Positions 52,768 through 59,794 of a stretch of 64,000 nt of DNA are shown here, piece after piece; within the stretch, counting starts at the first letter, position 1, and each line of letters starts with the position of its first letter. The translations under genes were made by a program, and so were the position numbers. Under the pieces are notes generated by a model. That model had not been told where the DNA came from. It saw only the letters and a program-made list of their open reading frames with translations, and searched no databases. The stretch is from the NCBI GenBank assembly GCA_020638635.1, contig JACKIE010000001.1, forward strand, positions 124,001 to 188,000. The letters are read 5' to 3'. This DNA comes from Planctomycetota bacterium. GTDB lineage: Bacteria > Planctomycetota > UBA8742 > UBA2392.

Positions 52768-53985
52768 CTAAACGCGGGCCAGCACCACCGAGGCGTTGGT
52801 GCCGCCGAAGCCGAAGCTGTTTACCAGCACGCGTTGCAGCGGCCGCTCGAGCGTGCGGGCGACCACGTTGATCTTCGCCGCGCCCTCATCCTGCGCCTCG
52901 AAGTTCAGGTTCGGGGCGATGAAGCCGGCCTGCAGCATCAGGGCGCTGTACAGGATCTCGGAAGCTCCGCTCATCCAGCACTCGTGGCCGGTCATGCCCT
53001 TGGTGCTGCTGACGGGCGTGTGCTCGCCGAACACGTCGCGGATGGCCTCGGCCTCCTTGGCGTCGCCGATCAATGTGCTGGTCGCGTGGGCGTTGATGTA
53101 GTCGATCGCGCCGGGCTGAAGCTCGGCGTGACCGAGCGCCATGCGCATGGCGCGTCGCGCGCCGTCGCCGCTGGGCAGGGTCAGGTGCTCGCCGTCGCTG
53201 CTGAAGCCGTAGCCGATCAACTCGGCCAATGGCCTGCCGCCGCGGGCCTTCAGGTGGCTTTCGCTTTCCAGGATCAGCGCCGCCGCGCCACCGCTGGGCA
53301 CCAGGCCGTCTCTTGACCTGTCAAATGGCCGGCTGGCCTGGCGCGGCGCGTCTTCACGCTTGCTGAAGGTGCCGAGCGCGTCAAAGCTTGCCATGCTCTC
53401 CCAGTTGATCTCCTGCATGCCGCCGGTGATCACCACGTCCTGCAAGCCGGCGCGGATCAGAGTGAAGCCCTGCCCCACCGCGTGCGCGCCGCTGGCGCAG
53501 GCGGCGGCCAGCGTCCATGCCGCGCCCTGTGTGCCGAGCAGCGCATTGAGGTTCATGGTCGCGGTGCTGTTCATGCACTGGAAGATGTAGCCGCTGCCGA
53601 GCTGCTGTGTGGTGCCGTCGCGCCGCACGGCGTCGGCGACCTCTACGTTGGGCTGGCTGGTGCTGTCGTTGCCGATGATCAGGCCCACGCGCGGGCTGCG
53701 CAGGCTTGACAGGTCAAGGCCCGCGTGCTCGATCGCCTCGAAGGCCGAGAACGCGCACCACTGCGCGCTCTCGTGCATGCTCTTGCGCGCCTTGCGGTCC
53801 AGGCGCGACTTGGGGTCAAAGCCGTTGACCGCGCCCGTCAGTGCCGAGCGAAAGCCGAGCTCGCGGCGTCGCGGGTCCAGCACCACGCCGCTGCGCCCCT
53901 CGCGCAAGGCGGCCTCGATCTCGCCCAGGGAGTTGCCAAGGCAGGAGACCGCGGCCAGGCCGGTGATGAACACACGTTCCGTCAT
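52768..53985 (-). CDS. beta-ketoacyl-ACP synthase II-type ketosynthase (first)
   Basis: 405 residues. FabF-type condensing enzyme. The catalytic triad is intact: Cys in AAACASGAHAVG (about 165), His in YINAHATSTLIGD (about 300), and His in KGMTGHECWMSGA (about 335). It condenses malonyl-ACP with acyl chains. KASII enzymes of aryl polyene clusters show the same set. The start ATG 53985 lies just downstream of an inverted repeat region, with a GGAACG-type site. It is followed by the CrtI/RetSat gene at a 37-base gap, so they are probably cotranscribed. Confidence 0.93.
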   Translation of the reverse strand: MTERVFITGLAAVSCLGNSLGEIEAALREGRSGVVLDPRRRELGFRSALTGAVNGFDPKSRLDRKARKSMHESAQWCAFSAFEAIEHAGLDLSSLRSPRVGLIIGNDSTSQPNVEVADAVRRDGTTQQLGSGYIFQCMNSTATMNLNALLGTQGAAWTLAAACASGAHAVGQGFTLIRAGLQDVVITGGMQEINWESMASFDALGTFSKREDAPRQASRPFDRSRDGLVPSGGAAALILESESHLKARGGRPLAELIGYGFSSDGEHLTLPSGDGARRAMRMALGHAELQPGAIDYINAHATSTLIGDAKEAEAIRDVFGEHTPVSSTKGMTGHECWMSGASEILYSALMLQAGFIAPNLNFEAQDEGAAKINVVARTLERPLQRVLVNSFGFGGTNASVVLARV

Positions 53986-54050
53986 AGGGCTTGGGGCTTG
54001 GGGCTTGGGGCTTGGGGTTTTCCATAACCCCTAACCCCCAGGCCCTAGAC
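53986..54050. repeat. GGGCTTGG inverted/tandem repeat
   Basis: GGGCTTGGGGCTTGGGG repeats four times on the plus strand (53996 to about 54018) and is followed, after TTTTCCATAA, by CCCCTAACCCCCAGGCCCTAG, the inverted counterpart. It fills the gap between FabG and the ketosynthase (both minus strand) and can form a G/C hairpin. Confidence 0.7.
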
Positions 54051-54057
54051 CCTTCCT

Positions 54058-54783
54058 TTACATGTACATCCCGCCGTTGACGCCCAGCACCTGGCCGGTG
54101 ATGTAGCCGGCCTGGTCGCTGGCGAGAAAGCTTACCGCCGCGGCGATCTCCTCCGCCGTGCCGAAACGACCCAGGGGCACGGCCTTGGACAGCTCTTCCC
54201 TGGGCAGGTCTTTCACCATGTCGGTCTCAATGAAGCCGGGCGCGACCACGTTGACAGTGATCTTGCGGCTGGCGATCTCCTTGGCGAGCGCCTTGCACGC
54301 GCCGATCAAACCCGCCTTGCTGGCGGAGTAGTTGACCTGGCCGGCGTTGCCCGCCTGGCCGGAAACGCTTGAAATCGCAATGATCCGCCCGCTGCGGCGC
54401 CGCAGCATGCCGCGCAGGCAGGCCTTGGTTATGTGGTAGAAGCCGCCCAGGTTGGTGTCGATCACGCTGGACCATTCTTCTTCGCTGGTCATGGCGAACA
54501 GCCCGTCGCGGGTGATGCCGGCGTTGCTGACCACCACGTCGGGCGCGCCCTCGGCCTCGATCAGCGGCTCGAGCGCGGCCCGTACGGCCTCGCCATCCGC
54601 CACGTTAAAGCCCACCGGGATGGCGCTGCCGCCCGCGGACTCGATCTCCGCGCACAGGCTTTCGGCCTCGGCCTTGCCGCGCCCGTAGTTGACCCACACC
54701 CGATAGCCGTCGGCCGCCAGGCGTTTTGCCACGGCGCGTCCGATGCCCCGGGATGCCCCTGTAACCAGTGCGATGCCTGCCAA
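54058..54783 (-). CDS. 3-oxoacyl-ACP reductase (FabG-type SDR)
   Basis: 241 residues. The start is TTG at 54783, supported by AGGAGG five bases upstream, although the frame is open to 55254. Short-chain dehydrogenase motifs: nucleotide binding TGASRGIG, NAG in VSNAGIT, catalytic Ser in SSVSGQAGNAGQV, and Tyr-Lys in YSASK. It ends with TGQVLGVNGGMYM, typical of FabG. It reduces the 3-oxoacyl-ACP made by the ketosynthases, with NADPH. Divergent from the second ACP gene across a 120-base promoter region. This is the first gene of the minus-strand operon. Confidence 0.93.
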   Translation of the reverse strand: MAGIALVTGASRGIGRAVAKRLAADGYRVWVNYGRGKAEAESLCAEIESAGGSAIPVGFNVADGEAVRAALEPLIEAEGAPDVVVSNAGITRDGLFAMTSEEEWSSVIDTNLGGFYHITKACLRGMLRRRSGRIIAISSVSGQAGNAGQVNYSASKAGLIGACKALAKEIASRKITVNVVAPGFIETDMVKDLPREELSKAVPLGRFGTAEEIAAAVSFLASDQAGYITGQVLGVNGGMYM

Positions 54784-54804
54784 ACCTGCCTCCTGTGCGG
54801 GCGC

Positions 54805-54834
54805 TTTACACTTCGCGCCGAGGGTGCGTATATT
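54805..54834 (+). promoter_or_regulatory. sigma70-like promoter of the second ACP gene
   Basis: TTTACA (54805-54810) and TATATT (54829-54834) are spaced by 18 bases, close to consensus on both boxes. It drives the plus-strand ACP-ketosynthase operon, about 70 bases before the GTG at 54904. The divergent FabG gene begins 21 bases to the left. Confidence 0.5.
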
Positions 54835-54903
54835 AGCTGGCTTGCCGGGCGTCGAGTAGGGCGCTTCCGGTCGTGGGGCGGCAGCAAGCAAGGAAGCGGA
54901 AAA

Positions 54904-55161
54904 GTGGAAGCCCTGGTAGACGAACTGAAAACCCTGATTATCGAACACCTGAACCTCGAAGACGTGGACGCCAGCAAGGTGGACCCCGATGCGCCGCTGT
55001 TCGGCGAAGGGCTCGGGCTCGACAGCGTGGACGCGCTGGAGCTGGTGATGCTGATGGAGAAGACCTACGGCGCGCGCATCGAGTCGTCCGAGGTCGGCAA
55101 GCAGGCCTTCGCCACGCTCAGCAGCCTGGCCCGTTTCGTGCAGGAAAACCGCAAGAACTAG
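54904..55161 (+). CDS. acyl carrier protein (second of two)
   Basis: 85 residues from GTG 54904. The phosphopantetheine serine is in GLGLDSVDALELVMLMEK (about residue 42). Its sequence differs from the first ACP in the helix I and III regions, as expected for two ACPs with different partners, a feature of aryl polyene clusters. A promoter-like sequence lies 70 bases upstream. The next gene, a ketosynthase, begins 101 bases downstream. Confidence 0.93.
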   Translation: MEALVDELKTLIIEHLNLEDVDASKVDPDAPLFGEGLGLDSVDALELVMLMEKTYGARIESSEVGKQAFATLSSLARFVQENRKN

Positions 55162-55262
55162 CCTGTTGTGAGCAGCGGGACGGCGCAGGGACGCGCCGCC
55201 CGCATGCTCGCGTTTGTACTGGGTTGCAGCTAACCTTTGACGAGAATTTCGCATCGCCGCCT

Positions 55263-56498
55263 ATGACTCAGCAGCCACTTGAGCTTGTCGCGATTACCGG
55301 CCTCGGCGTCATCGGCGCCTGCGGCCGTGGGCTGCCCACCATGGACCAGGCCCTGCGAGAAGGGCGCGAGGGCGTGGGCGCGCTGGGCCTGTGGCAGTCC
55401 AGCCTGGGCGACTTTCCGGTCGGCCAGTACCGCGGCGACCTGGAAGCGGACCTGGACAACGTACCCGGCCTGACGCCGTATTTACGCAAGCGCCTGTCGC
55501 GCTCGGACGCGCTGGCCCTGGTAGCCGCCGCCGAGGCCGTTGGGCAGGCAGGCCTGCCCTCGCTGCAAGCGTTCGGCGCGTATGTGGGCCAGAGCGTGTG
55601 CGGCACGCTCACCAGCGAAGCCCTCTATATAGAAGCGCGCAGACGCGCCAACGCCGGCAACCCCGAAAAAGTGGACATGCGCGGCGCGTTCGTGCACGAG
55701 GGCGCCAACACGCTGGACCGGCTAGCCGAAGCCTTCGGCCTGCGCGGCCCGACGCTCAGTTTCATGACCGCATGCAGCAGCGCGGCCAACGCCATCGGCC
55801 TGGCGGCGGACGCGATCCGCGCGGGGCGCTGCGAGGTGATGCTGGCGGGTGGCGCGGACAGCCTGTCGCGCATCGCCTTCAACGGTTTCTGCAGCCTGAA
55901 GGTGGTGAGCCCGGACGGCCCGCGCCCCTTTGACCGCGAGCGCCAGGGCATGATGGTGGGTGAGGGCGCCGGCATGCTGGTGCTGGAGTCAGCCGCGCAC
56001 GCCAAGGCGCGCGGCGCGCGGGTGCTGGCGTGGCTGAGCGGCTACGGCCACTCCTGCGACGCGCACCACCTGACGGCGCCCCATCCCGAGGGCAAAGGCG
56101 CCATCGCCGCCATGCGGGAGGCGCTTGAACTGGCGGGGTTGCGGCCGTCAGACATCGGCTACATCAACGCCCACGGTACTGCCACGCTGGACAACGACCG
56201 CACGGAGGCGCGCGCGATCAGCAGCCTGTTCGGCGAAGGCGCGGTGCCGGTCAGCAGCACCAAGCGCTTCTTCGGGCATACGCTCGCGGCGGCCGGCGGC
56301 ATCGAGGCGGTGGTTTCGGTGTGGGCGCTGCGGCACAAGCTCCTGCCAGCCAACCTGGGTGTGCGCGTGCCGCTTGAAGAAGCGAAGTTGGACCTGGTCA
56401 CGGTGAACCAGCCGGCGCAGGGCCTGCACCATGTGCTTTCCAACAGCTTCGGCTTCGGCGGCAACAACGCGGCTCTCGTTTTCACGGAGGCTGTCTGA
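55263..56498 (+). CDS. beta-ketoacyl-ACP synthase II-type ketosynthase (second)
   Basis: 411 residues. All catalytic residues are present: Cys in TACSSAANAIGLAADAIR (about 172), His in YINAHGTATLDNDRTEA (about 302), and His in KRFFGHTLAAAGG (about 337). FabF-like, distinct from the protein at 52768. The start is ATG 55263 (MTQQPLELVAITGLGVIG), since a longer frame lies in the ACP region. The Shine-Dalgarno sequence is poor. The stop TGA overlaps the GxxExxY ATG by one base (TGATG). Confidence 0.92.
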   Translation: MTQQPLELVAITGLGVIGACGRGLPTMDQALREGREGVGALGLWQSSLGDFPVGQYRGDLEADLDNVPGLTPYLRKRLSRSDALALVAAAEAVGQAGLPSLQAFGAYVGQSVCGTLTSEALYIEARRRANAGNPEKVDMRGAFVHEGANTLDRLAEAFGLRGPTLSFMTACSSAANAIGLAADAIRAGRCEVMLAGGADSLSRIAFNGFCSLKVVSPDGPRPFDRERQGMMVGEGAGMLVLESAAHAKARGARVLAWLSGYGHSCDAHHLTAPHPEGKGAIAAMREALELAGLRPSDIGYINAHGTATLDNDRTEARAISSLFGEGAVPVSSTKRFFGHTLAAAGGIEAVVSVWALRHKLLPANLGVRVPLEEAKLDLVTVNQPAQGLHHVLSNSFGFGGNNAALVFTEAV

Positions 56499-56902
56499 TG
56501 GACCCGCAGCGTCAACAACAGTTGAACTGGCTGTTCGAGCAGGTGTTCATCGCCGCGCAGCGAGTGCACGATGCGCTTGGCCGCAGCCTGCCGGCGCTCA
56601 CCTACTTGAGCTGCCTGGCCTATGAGCTGGAACAGGCCGGTCGCAAGGTGCAGCGCGACATCGCGGTGCCGATCATCTACGGCCAGCACCGGGTGGACAA
56701 AGGCGCCGTGATCGACCTGGTGGTGGACGGCCTCGCCGCCGTGCGCGTGCTAAGCGTGGAGAACATGACGCTGTTCCATGACCAGGAAGTGCAGACGCTG
56801 CTACGGGTTTCCGGCCTGCCACTGGGAATCGTGATTAACTTCAGCGTGCCCAGCGTCAGGGGCGCAACGCATCGGATCATGAACCCGGCACCGAGGGTGT
56901 GA
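56498..56902 (+). CDS. GxxExxY family protein
   Basis: 134 residues. Matches the GxxExxY family in layout: an N-terminal helical region where the signature reads GRSLPALTYLSCLAYELE (the usual GxxLLExxY, with Leu/Thr in place of Glu), then VQRDIAVPIIYGQHRVDKGAVIDLVVDG and SGLPLGIVINFSVPSV. The family is related to PD-(D/E)XK nucleases. Its biochemical role is undefined. The start is linked to the upstream ketosynthase stop (TGATG), so it is translated from the cluster message even though it is not a known fatty-acid gene. The loss of the signature glutamate may mean the motif is degenerate. Confidence 0.75.
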   Translation: MDPQRQQQLNWLFEQVFIAAQRVHDALGRSLPALTYLSCLAYELEQAGRKVQRDIAVPIIYGQHRVDKGAVIDLVVDGLAAVRVLSVENMTLFHDQEVQTLLRVSGLPLGIVINFSVPSVRGATHRIMNPAPRV

Positions 56903-56903
56903 C

Positions 56904-57053
56904 GATTTAGGATTTTCGATTTTGGATTTTGGATTGAAGTACGACCTGCACAACAAACTGCGCGGCAAAGTAGAAGGGCGCCCCAAGGCGGCTGTTGGCT
57001 ATGTCGTGGCTATACGCATCAATCCAAAATCCAAAATCCAAAATCTAAAATCG
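56904..57053. repeat. TTTTGGATT-type inverted repeat
   Basis: The left arm 56904-56936 has GATTTAGGATTTTCG and TTTTGGATT units. The right arm 57020-57053 has AATCCAAAATCC and AAATCTAAAATCG units. About 83 bases of GC-rich DNA lie between. It lies between the GxxExxY gene and the third ketosynthase-like gene. The arms match those at 21022-21163. Confidence 0.85.
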
Positions 57054-57070
57054 ACGTCGGGGGACGAACG

Positions 57071-58189
57071 ATGAGCATCATCGTAACCGGCATCGGAGTC
57101 GTCTCCGCGCTCGGCCCTAACGCCGCGGCGTTCCGGCGTGGGTTGCTGGAGGGCTCGAACGCCTGCGCGCTGCACGGGTTTGAGCGTTTCGACGGCAGCG
57201 TGGTCAATGCGCCCGCCTACATGGCTGTGCCCGCCGAGCCCGAGGGGCTGATCGAGCCCCGCAAGCTGCGGCGCATGTTCCGGCTGGCGCGCATGAGCGC
57301 CGTGGCCGCGCGCCAGGCACTGAAACACGCGGAGCTGGAGCCGGCCAGCCTTGACCCGTCAAGACTCGGCGTGGTGTTCGGCACCAGCTTCGGCGCCATG
57401 GAGCCCACCCAGAAGTTCGTCGATTCCTGGATCGAGGGCGGCGAGGCGTCCGCCAGCCCCCTGCAGTTCATGAACAGCGTGCACGGCATCCTGGCCAGCC
57501 AGATCGCACTGGACATCAACGCCACTGGCGTGAATTTAACCTGCGCCCAGCGGGACATCTGTTTCGAAGCCGCGCTCGACACGGCCGTGAACCTGCTTCA
57601 GGCGCGGCGCGCCGACGTGCTGCTGGTGGGCGGCGCCGATGAGATCACGCCCATGCTGCACGAGTTCGGCTCGCACACCGGCCAGCTGGTGCTTCAGGAC
57701 GTGCCCGGCCTCGACCCCTGGGGCGCCCGGCGCGGCGTCGTGCCGGGAGACGGAGCAGCCGTCTTTGTGCTGGAGCGCGACGACAGCCCGCGCCGCGCCC
57801 TGGCACGCGTGGCCGCCAGCCGCGTCGGCCGTCACGACCAGGGCGGGCCCAACCTGGCCGTGGAACTGGCCGAGGCCGCCCGGCCTGATCTTGTGACTAA
57901 CAACCGTGACGGCGGCGCGCGCTGCGCCCGCCTGAACGACCGGCAACAGGCCGAGCTGGGGCTGCATGTGCCGGCCGTCAGCCACCGCGGCAACTTCGGC
58001 ACCTGGCCGGCCGCGGGGGCCGTGCAGTTCGCGGCCAACGTGCTGATGCTATGCAACGGCGAGTTTTTCATGCCATTGGCGGGCGGCAAGCCGGTGGAGT
58101 TGAAGGCCGAGGCGCCAAAGGCGATCCTGCACAACGCCCCCAGCATCAGCGGCAGCCACGCGGCCTATGTGCTGGCGGTTTCCGACTGA
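57071..58189 (+). CDS. degenerate ketosynthase, chain-length-factor-like
   Basis: 372 residues, thiolase-fold ketosynthase family. The N-terminal SIIVTGIGVVSALGPNAAAF and VLLVGGADEITPML segments are clear. The active-site region reads NLTCAQRDICFEAALDTA, with a Cys in place but in an altered setting. The HGTGT histidine is replaced (TNNRDGGARCARL), and the KGxxGH region reads HRGNFGTWPAAGA, with the His missing. This pattern resembles chain-length factors and ApeC-like subunits that pair with an active ketosynthase. It comes last in the plus-strand set, after the GxxExxY gene, and is shorter than the two other ketosynthases. Confidence 0.82.
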   Translation: MSIIVTGIGVVSALGPNAAAFRRGLLEGSNACALHGFERFDGSVVNAPAYMAVPAEPEGLIEPRKLRRMFRLARMSAVAARQALKHAELEPASLDPSRLGVVFGTSFGAMEPTQKFVDSWIEGGEASASPLQFMNSVHGILASQIALDINATGVNLTCAQRDICFEAALDTAVNLLQARRADVLLVGGADEITPMLHEFGSHTGQLVLQDVPGLDPWGARRGVVPGDGAAVFVLERDDSPRRALARVAASRVGRHDQGGPNLAVELAEAARPDLVTNNRDGGARCARLNDRQQAELGLHVPAVSHRGNFGTWPAAGAVQFAANVLMLCNGEFFMPLAGGKPVELKAEAPKAILHNAPSISGSHAAYVLAVSD

Positions 58190-58236
58190 CCACTGCACGA
58201 ACCTCAAATGCCCAAGTCAGTGCGAAGCTCGAAAAG

Positions 58237-58350
58237 CACTGCGATAAACCACGAAGGGCCACTAAGGGCCACCAAGTTGACCAAGGTTGTAGGCAGTCCT
58301 TCGTGGCCGTTAGTGGCCCTTCGTGGTTAACAGCATTTTGCAGTTGTCAG
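58237..58350. repeat. CCACGAAGG inverted repeat, copy 2
   Basis: The left half begins CACTGCGATAAACCACGAAG and GGCCACTAAGGGCCACC. The right half is CTTCGTGGCCGTTAGTGGCC, CTTCGTGG and TTGCAGTTG. Arms are about 45 bases. It lies between the degenerate ketosynthase gene and the prenyltransferase, next to another inverted repeat. It is a clear second copy of the element at 38316-38432. Confidence 0.85.
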
Positions 58351-58366
58351 TAATGCAGGCCACAAT

Positions 58367-58460
58367 CAGTAAAGCAGGCCACAAAAGGAAGCATCGCGGA
58401 ACGCGTTTCGTGCGCAGTCTTTTGTGCTTTTGTGTTTTCGTGGCCCCCAATGCTTTACTG
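58367..58460. repeat. CAGTAAAGC / GCTTTACTG inverted repeat upstream of the prenyltransferase
   Basis: CAGTAAAGCAGGCCACAAAA (58367-58386) and TTTTCGTGGCCCCCAATGCT with TTACTG (58434-58460) are inverted copies with a few changes. A direct near-repeat TAATGCAGGCCACAA lies just before. The right arm ends 5 bases before the prenyltransferase ATG, so the RNA could fold across its leader. Confidence 0.7.
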
Positions 58461-58465
58461 TCAGC

Positions 58466-59566
58466 ATGGATAGCCCGATCAAGCTGATCAAGACCTACGC
58501 CAGCTTCGTGAAGCTGGCGCACACGGTGTTCGCCCTGCCGTTCGCGATGGTGGGCATGCTCGCGGCCTACGCCGTGCCGACGGGCTACCTGTACATCTTC
58601 CCCGGCCCCAGCGACACCGGCAACTATCCCGGCAGCTTCGACCAGCATGTGTACTTTTCGTGGGTCACGGTCGCGCTCATCCTGCTCTGCATGGTCGGTG
58701 CGCGCAGCTTCGCCATGGCCGTCAACCGCATTCTTGACCGCAAGATCGACGCGCTCAATCCGCGCACGGCCGTGCGCGAACTGCCCGCCGGCGCGATGAC
58801 GCTGACGCAAGCCTGGGTGTTTGCGCTGGTAATGGCGGTGTTGTACTTCGGCGCGTGCTTTGCGCTCAGCCCGGTGGTGTTCGCGCTGTCGCCGATTCCG
58901 ATTGCACTGATGCTGCTGTACCCGCTGACCAAGCGCTTCACATGGCTCTGCCACCTGGTGCTGGGCGCGTCGCTGGGCCTGGCGCCGGTCGGCGCCTGGG
59001 TGGCTGTGCGCGGCATGGCGCTGGTGAAGTCCGGCATAAGCAACAGGGGCGGCGAGTGGCTGACGTACGGTTGGCGCGCGGATCTGTTCGGCAACGATGC
59101 CATCAGTAATGGCCTTGGCTGGCAATCCGTCACCGAGCCGCTGCCTTGGCTGCTGGGCGGGGCGGTGCTGCTCTGGGTTGCGGGCTTTGACGTGATCTAT
59201 GCGTTGCAGGACGACGAGTTCGACCGCGAGCACAGGCTGAAATCCATCCCCGCGCGCTTCGGCCGTCGTGGCGCGTTGTGGATCAGCCGTGCCATGCACG
59301 CCGCCAGCGCGGCGCTGTTCTTCGCCTTCGTGTGGGTGCTGCTGCACCCGGCGCCCGTGGGCGGCATGGACACCCGCCAGTACACCGAAGTGGCCGAATG
59401 GGTGTGGGCCGCGCCCTGCGTGATGCTGGCCGGCATGCTGTACCAGCATTCGCTCGTGAAGCCGAATGACCTGTCGCGCGTAAACCTCGCGTTCTTCACA
59501 GTGAACGGCGTGATCAGCGTGGCGTTTGGCCTGGTGTTCGCAACTGGCTGGTGGGCAGCGCGCTAA
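58466..59566 (+). CDS. UbiA-type prenyltransferase
   Basis: 366 residues, about nine membrane helices. The two Asp-rich Mg-diphosphate motifs of UbiA-type aromatic prenyltransferases are present: NRILDRKIDALNPRTAVR (about residues 93-110) and DVIYALQDDEFDRE (about 243-256). Members transfer a prenyl chain to a hydroxybenzoate-type ring. In genomes using the futalosine menaquinone route this subgroup is annotated MqnP, so menaquinone synthesis is the likely role, though a link to the neighbouring cluster cannot be excluded. The start ATG 58466 precedes MDSPIKLIKTYASFVKLAH. The frame also extends 14 codons upstream into the repeat. Confidence 0.88.
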   Translation: MDSPIKLIKTYASFVKLAHTVFALPFAMVGMLAAYAVPTGYLYIFPGPSDTGNYPGSFDQHVYFSWVTVALILLCMVGARSFAMAVNRILDRKIDALNPRTAVRELPAGAMTLTQAWVFALVMAVLYFGACFALSPVVFALSPIPIALMLLYPLTKRFTWLCHLVLGASLGLAPVGAWVAVRGMALVKSGISNRGGEWLTYGWRADLFGNDAISNGLGWQSVTEPLPWLLGGAVLLWVAGFDVIYALQDDEFDREHRLKSIPARFGRRGALWISRAMHAASAALFFAFVWVLLHPAPVGGMDTRQYTEVAEWVWAAPCVMLAGMLYQHSLVKPNDLSRVNLAFFTVNGVISVAFGLVFATGWWAAR

Positions 59567-59683
59567 CCCGTCGCTTGCGCTCCGGGCTCCTGTTTTCCGT
59601 GGCGACATTGCGCACGAATTTGGCCCTTAAACTGCGCTTTACTCCGGGGTTTCGCTGGTTAGTATCGCGCTCCCCTATGGGGT

Positions 59684-59762
59684 GGGGACTGGCTCCTTTT
59701 TCGCCGGAGAAGTCGCTCAACCTAGGGGTTTTGGGGCCACGGCGAAAAAGGTGCCTGTCCCC
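59684..59762. repeat. inverted repeat before atpD
   Basis: GGGGACTGGCTCCTTTTTCG (59684-59703, plus CCG) and CGGCGAAAAAGGTGCCTGTC (59740-59759, plus CCC) are inverted copies of 23 bases with two mismatches. About 33 bases lie between. It sits 32 bases upstream of the atpD start and could form a stable hairpin in the leader. Its role is unknown. Confidence 0.75.
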
Positions 59763-59794
59763 TTCACAGCCAATGCGAGCGCCGAGGAGCACAC

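Noticed and set aside
54784..55254. Upstream extension of FabG frame to 55254
   Set aside because: It is antisense to the second ACP gene. The TTG at 54783 with AGGAGG is the likely start.
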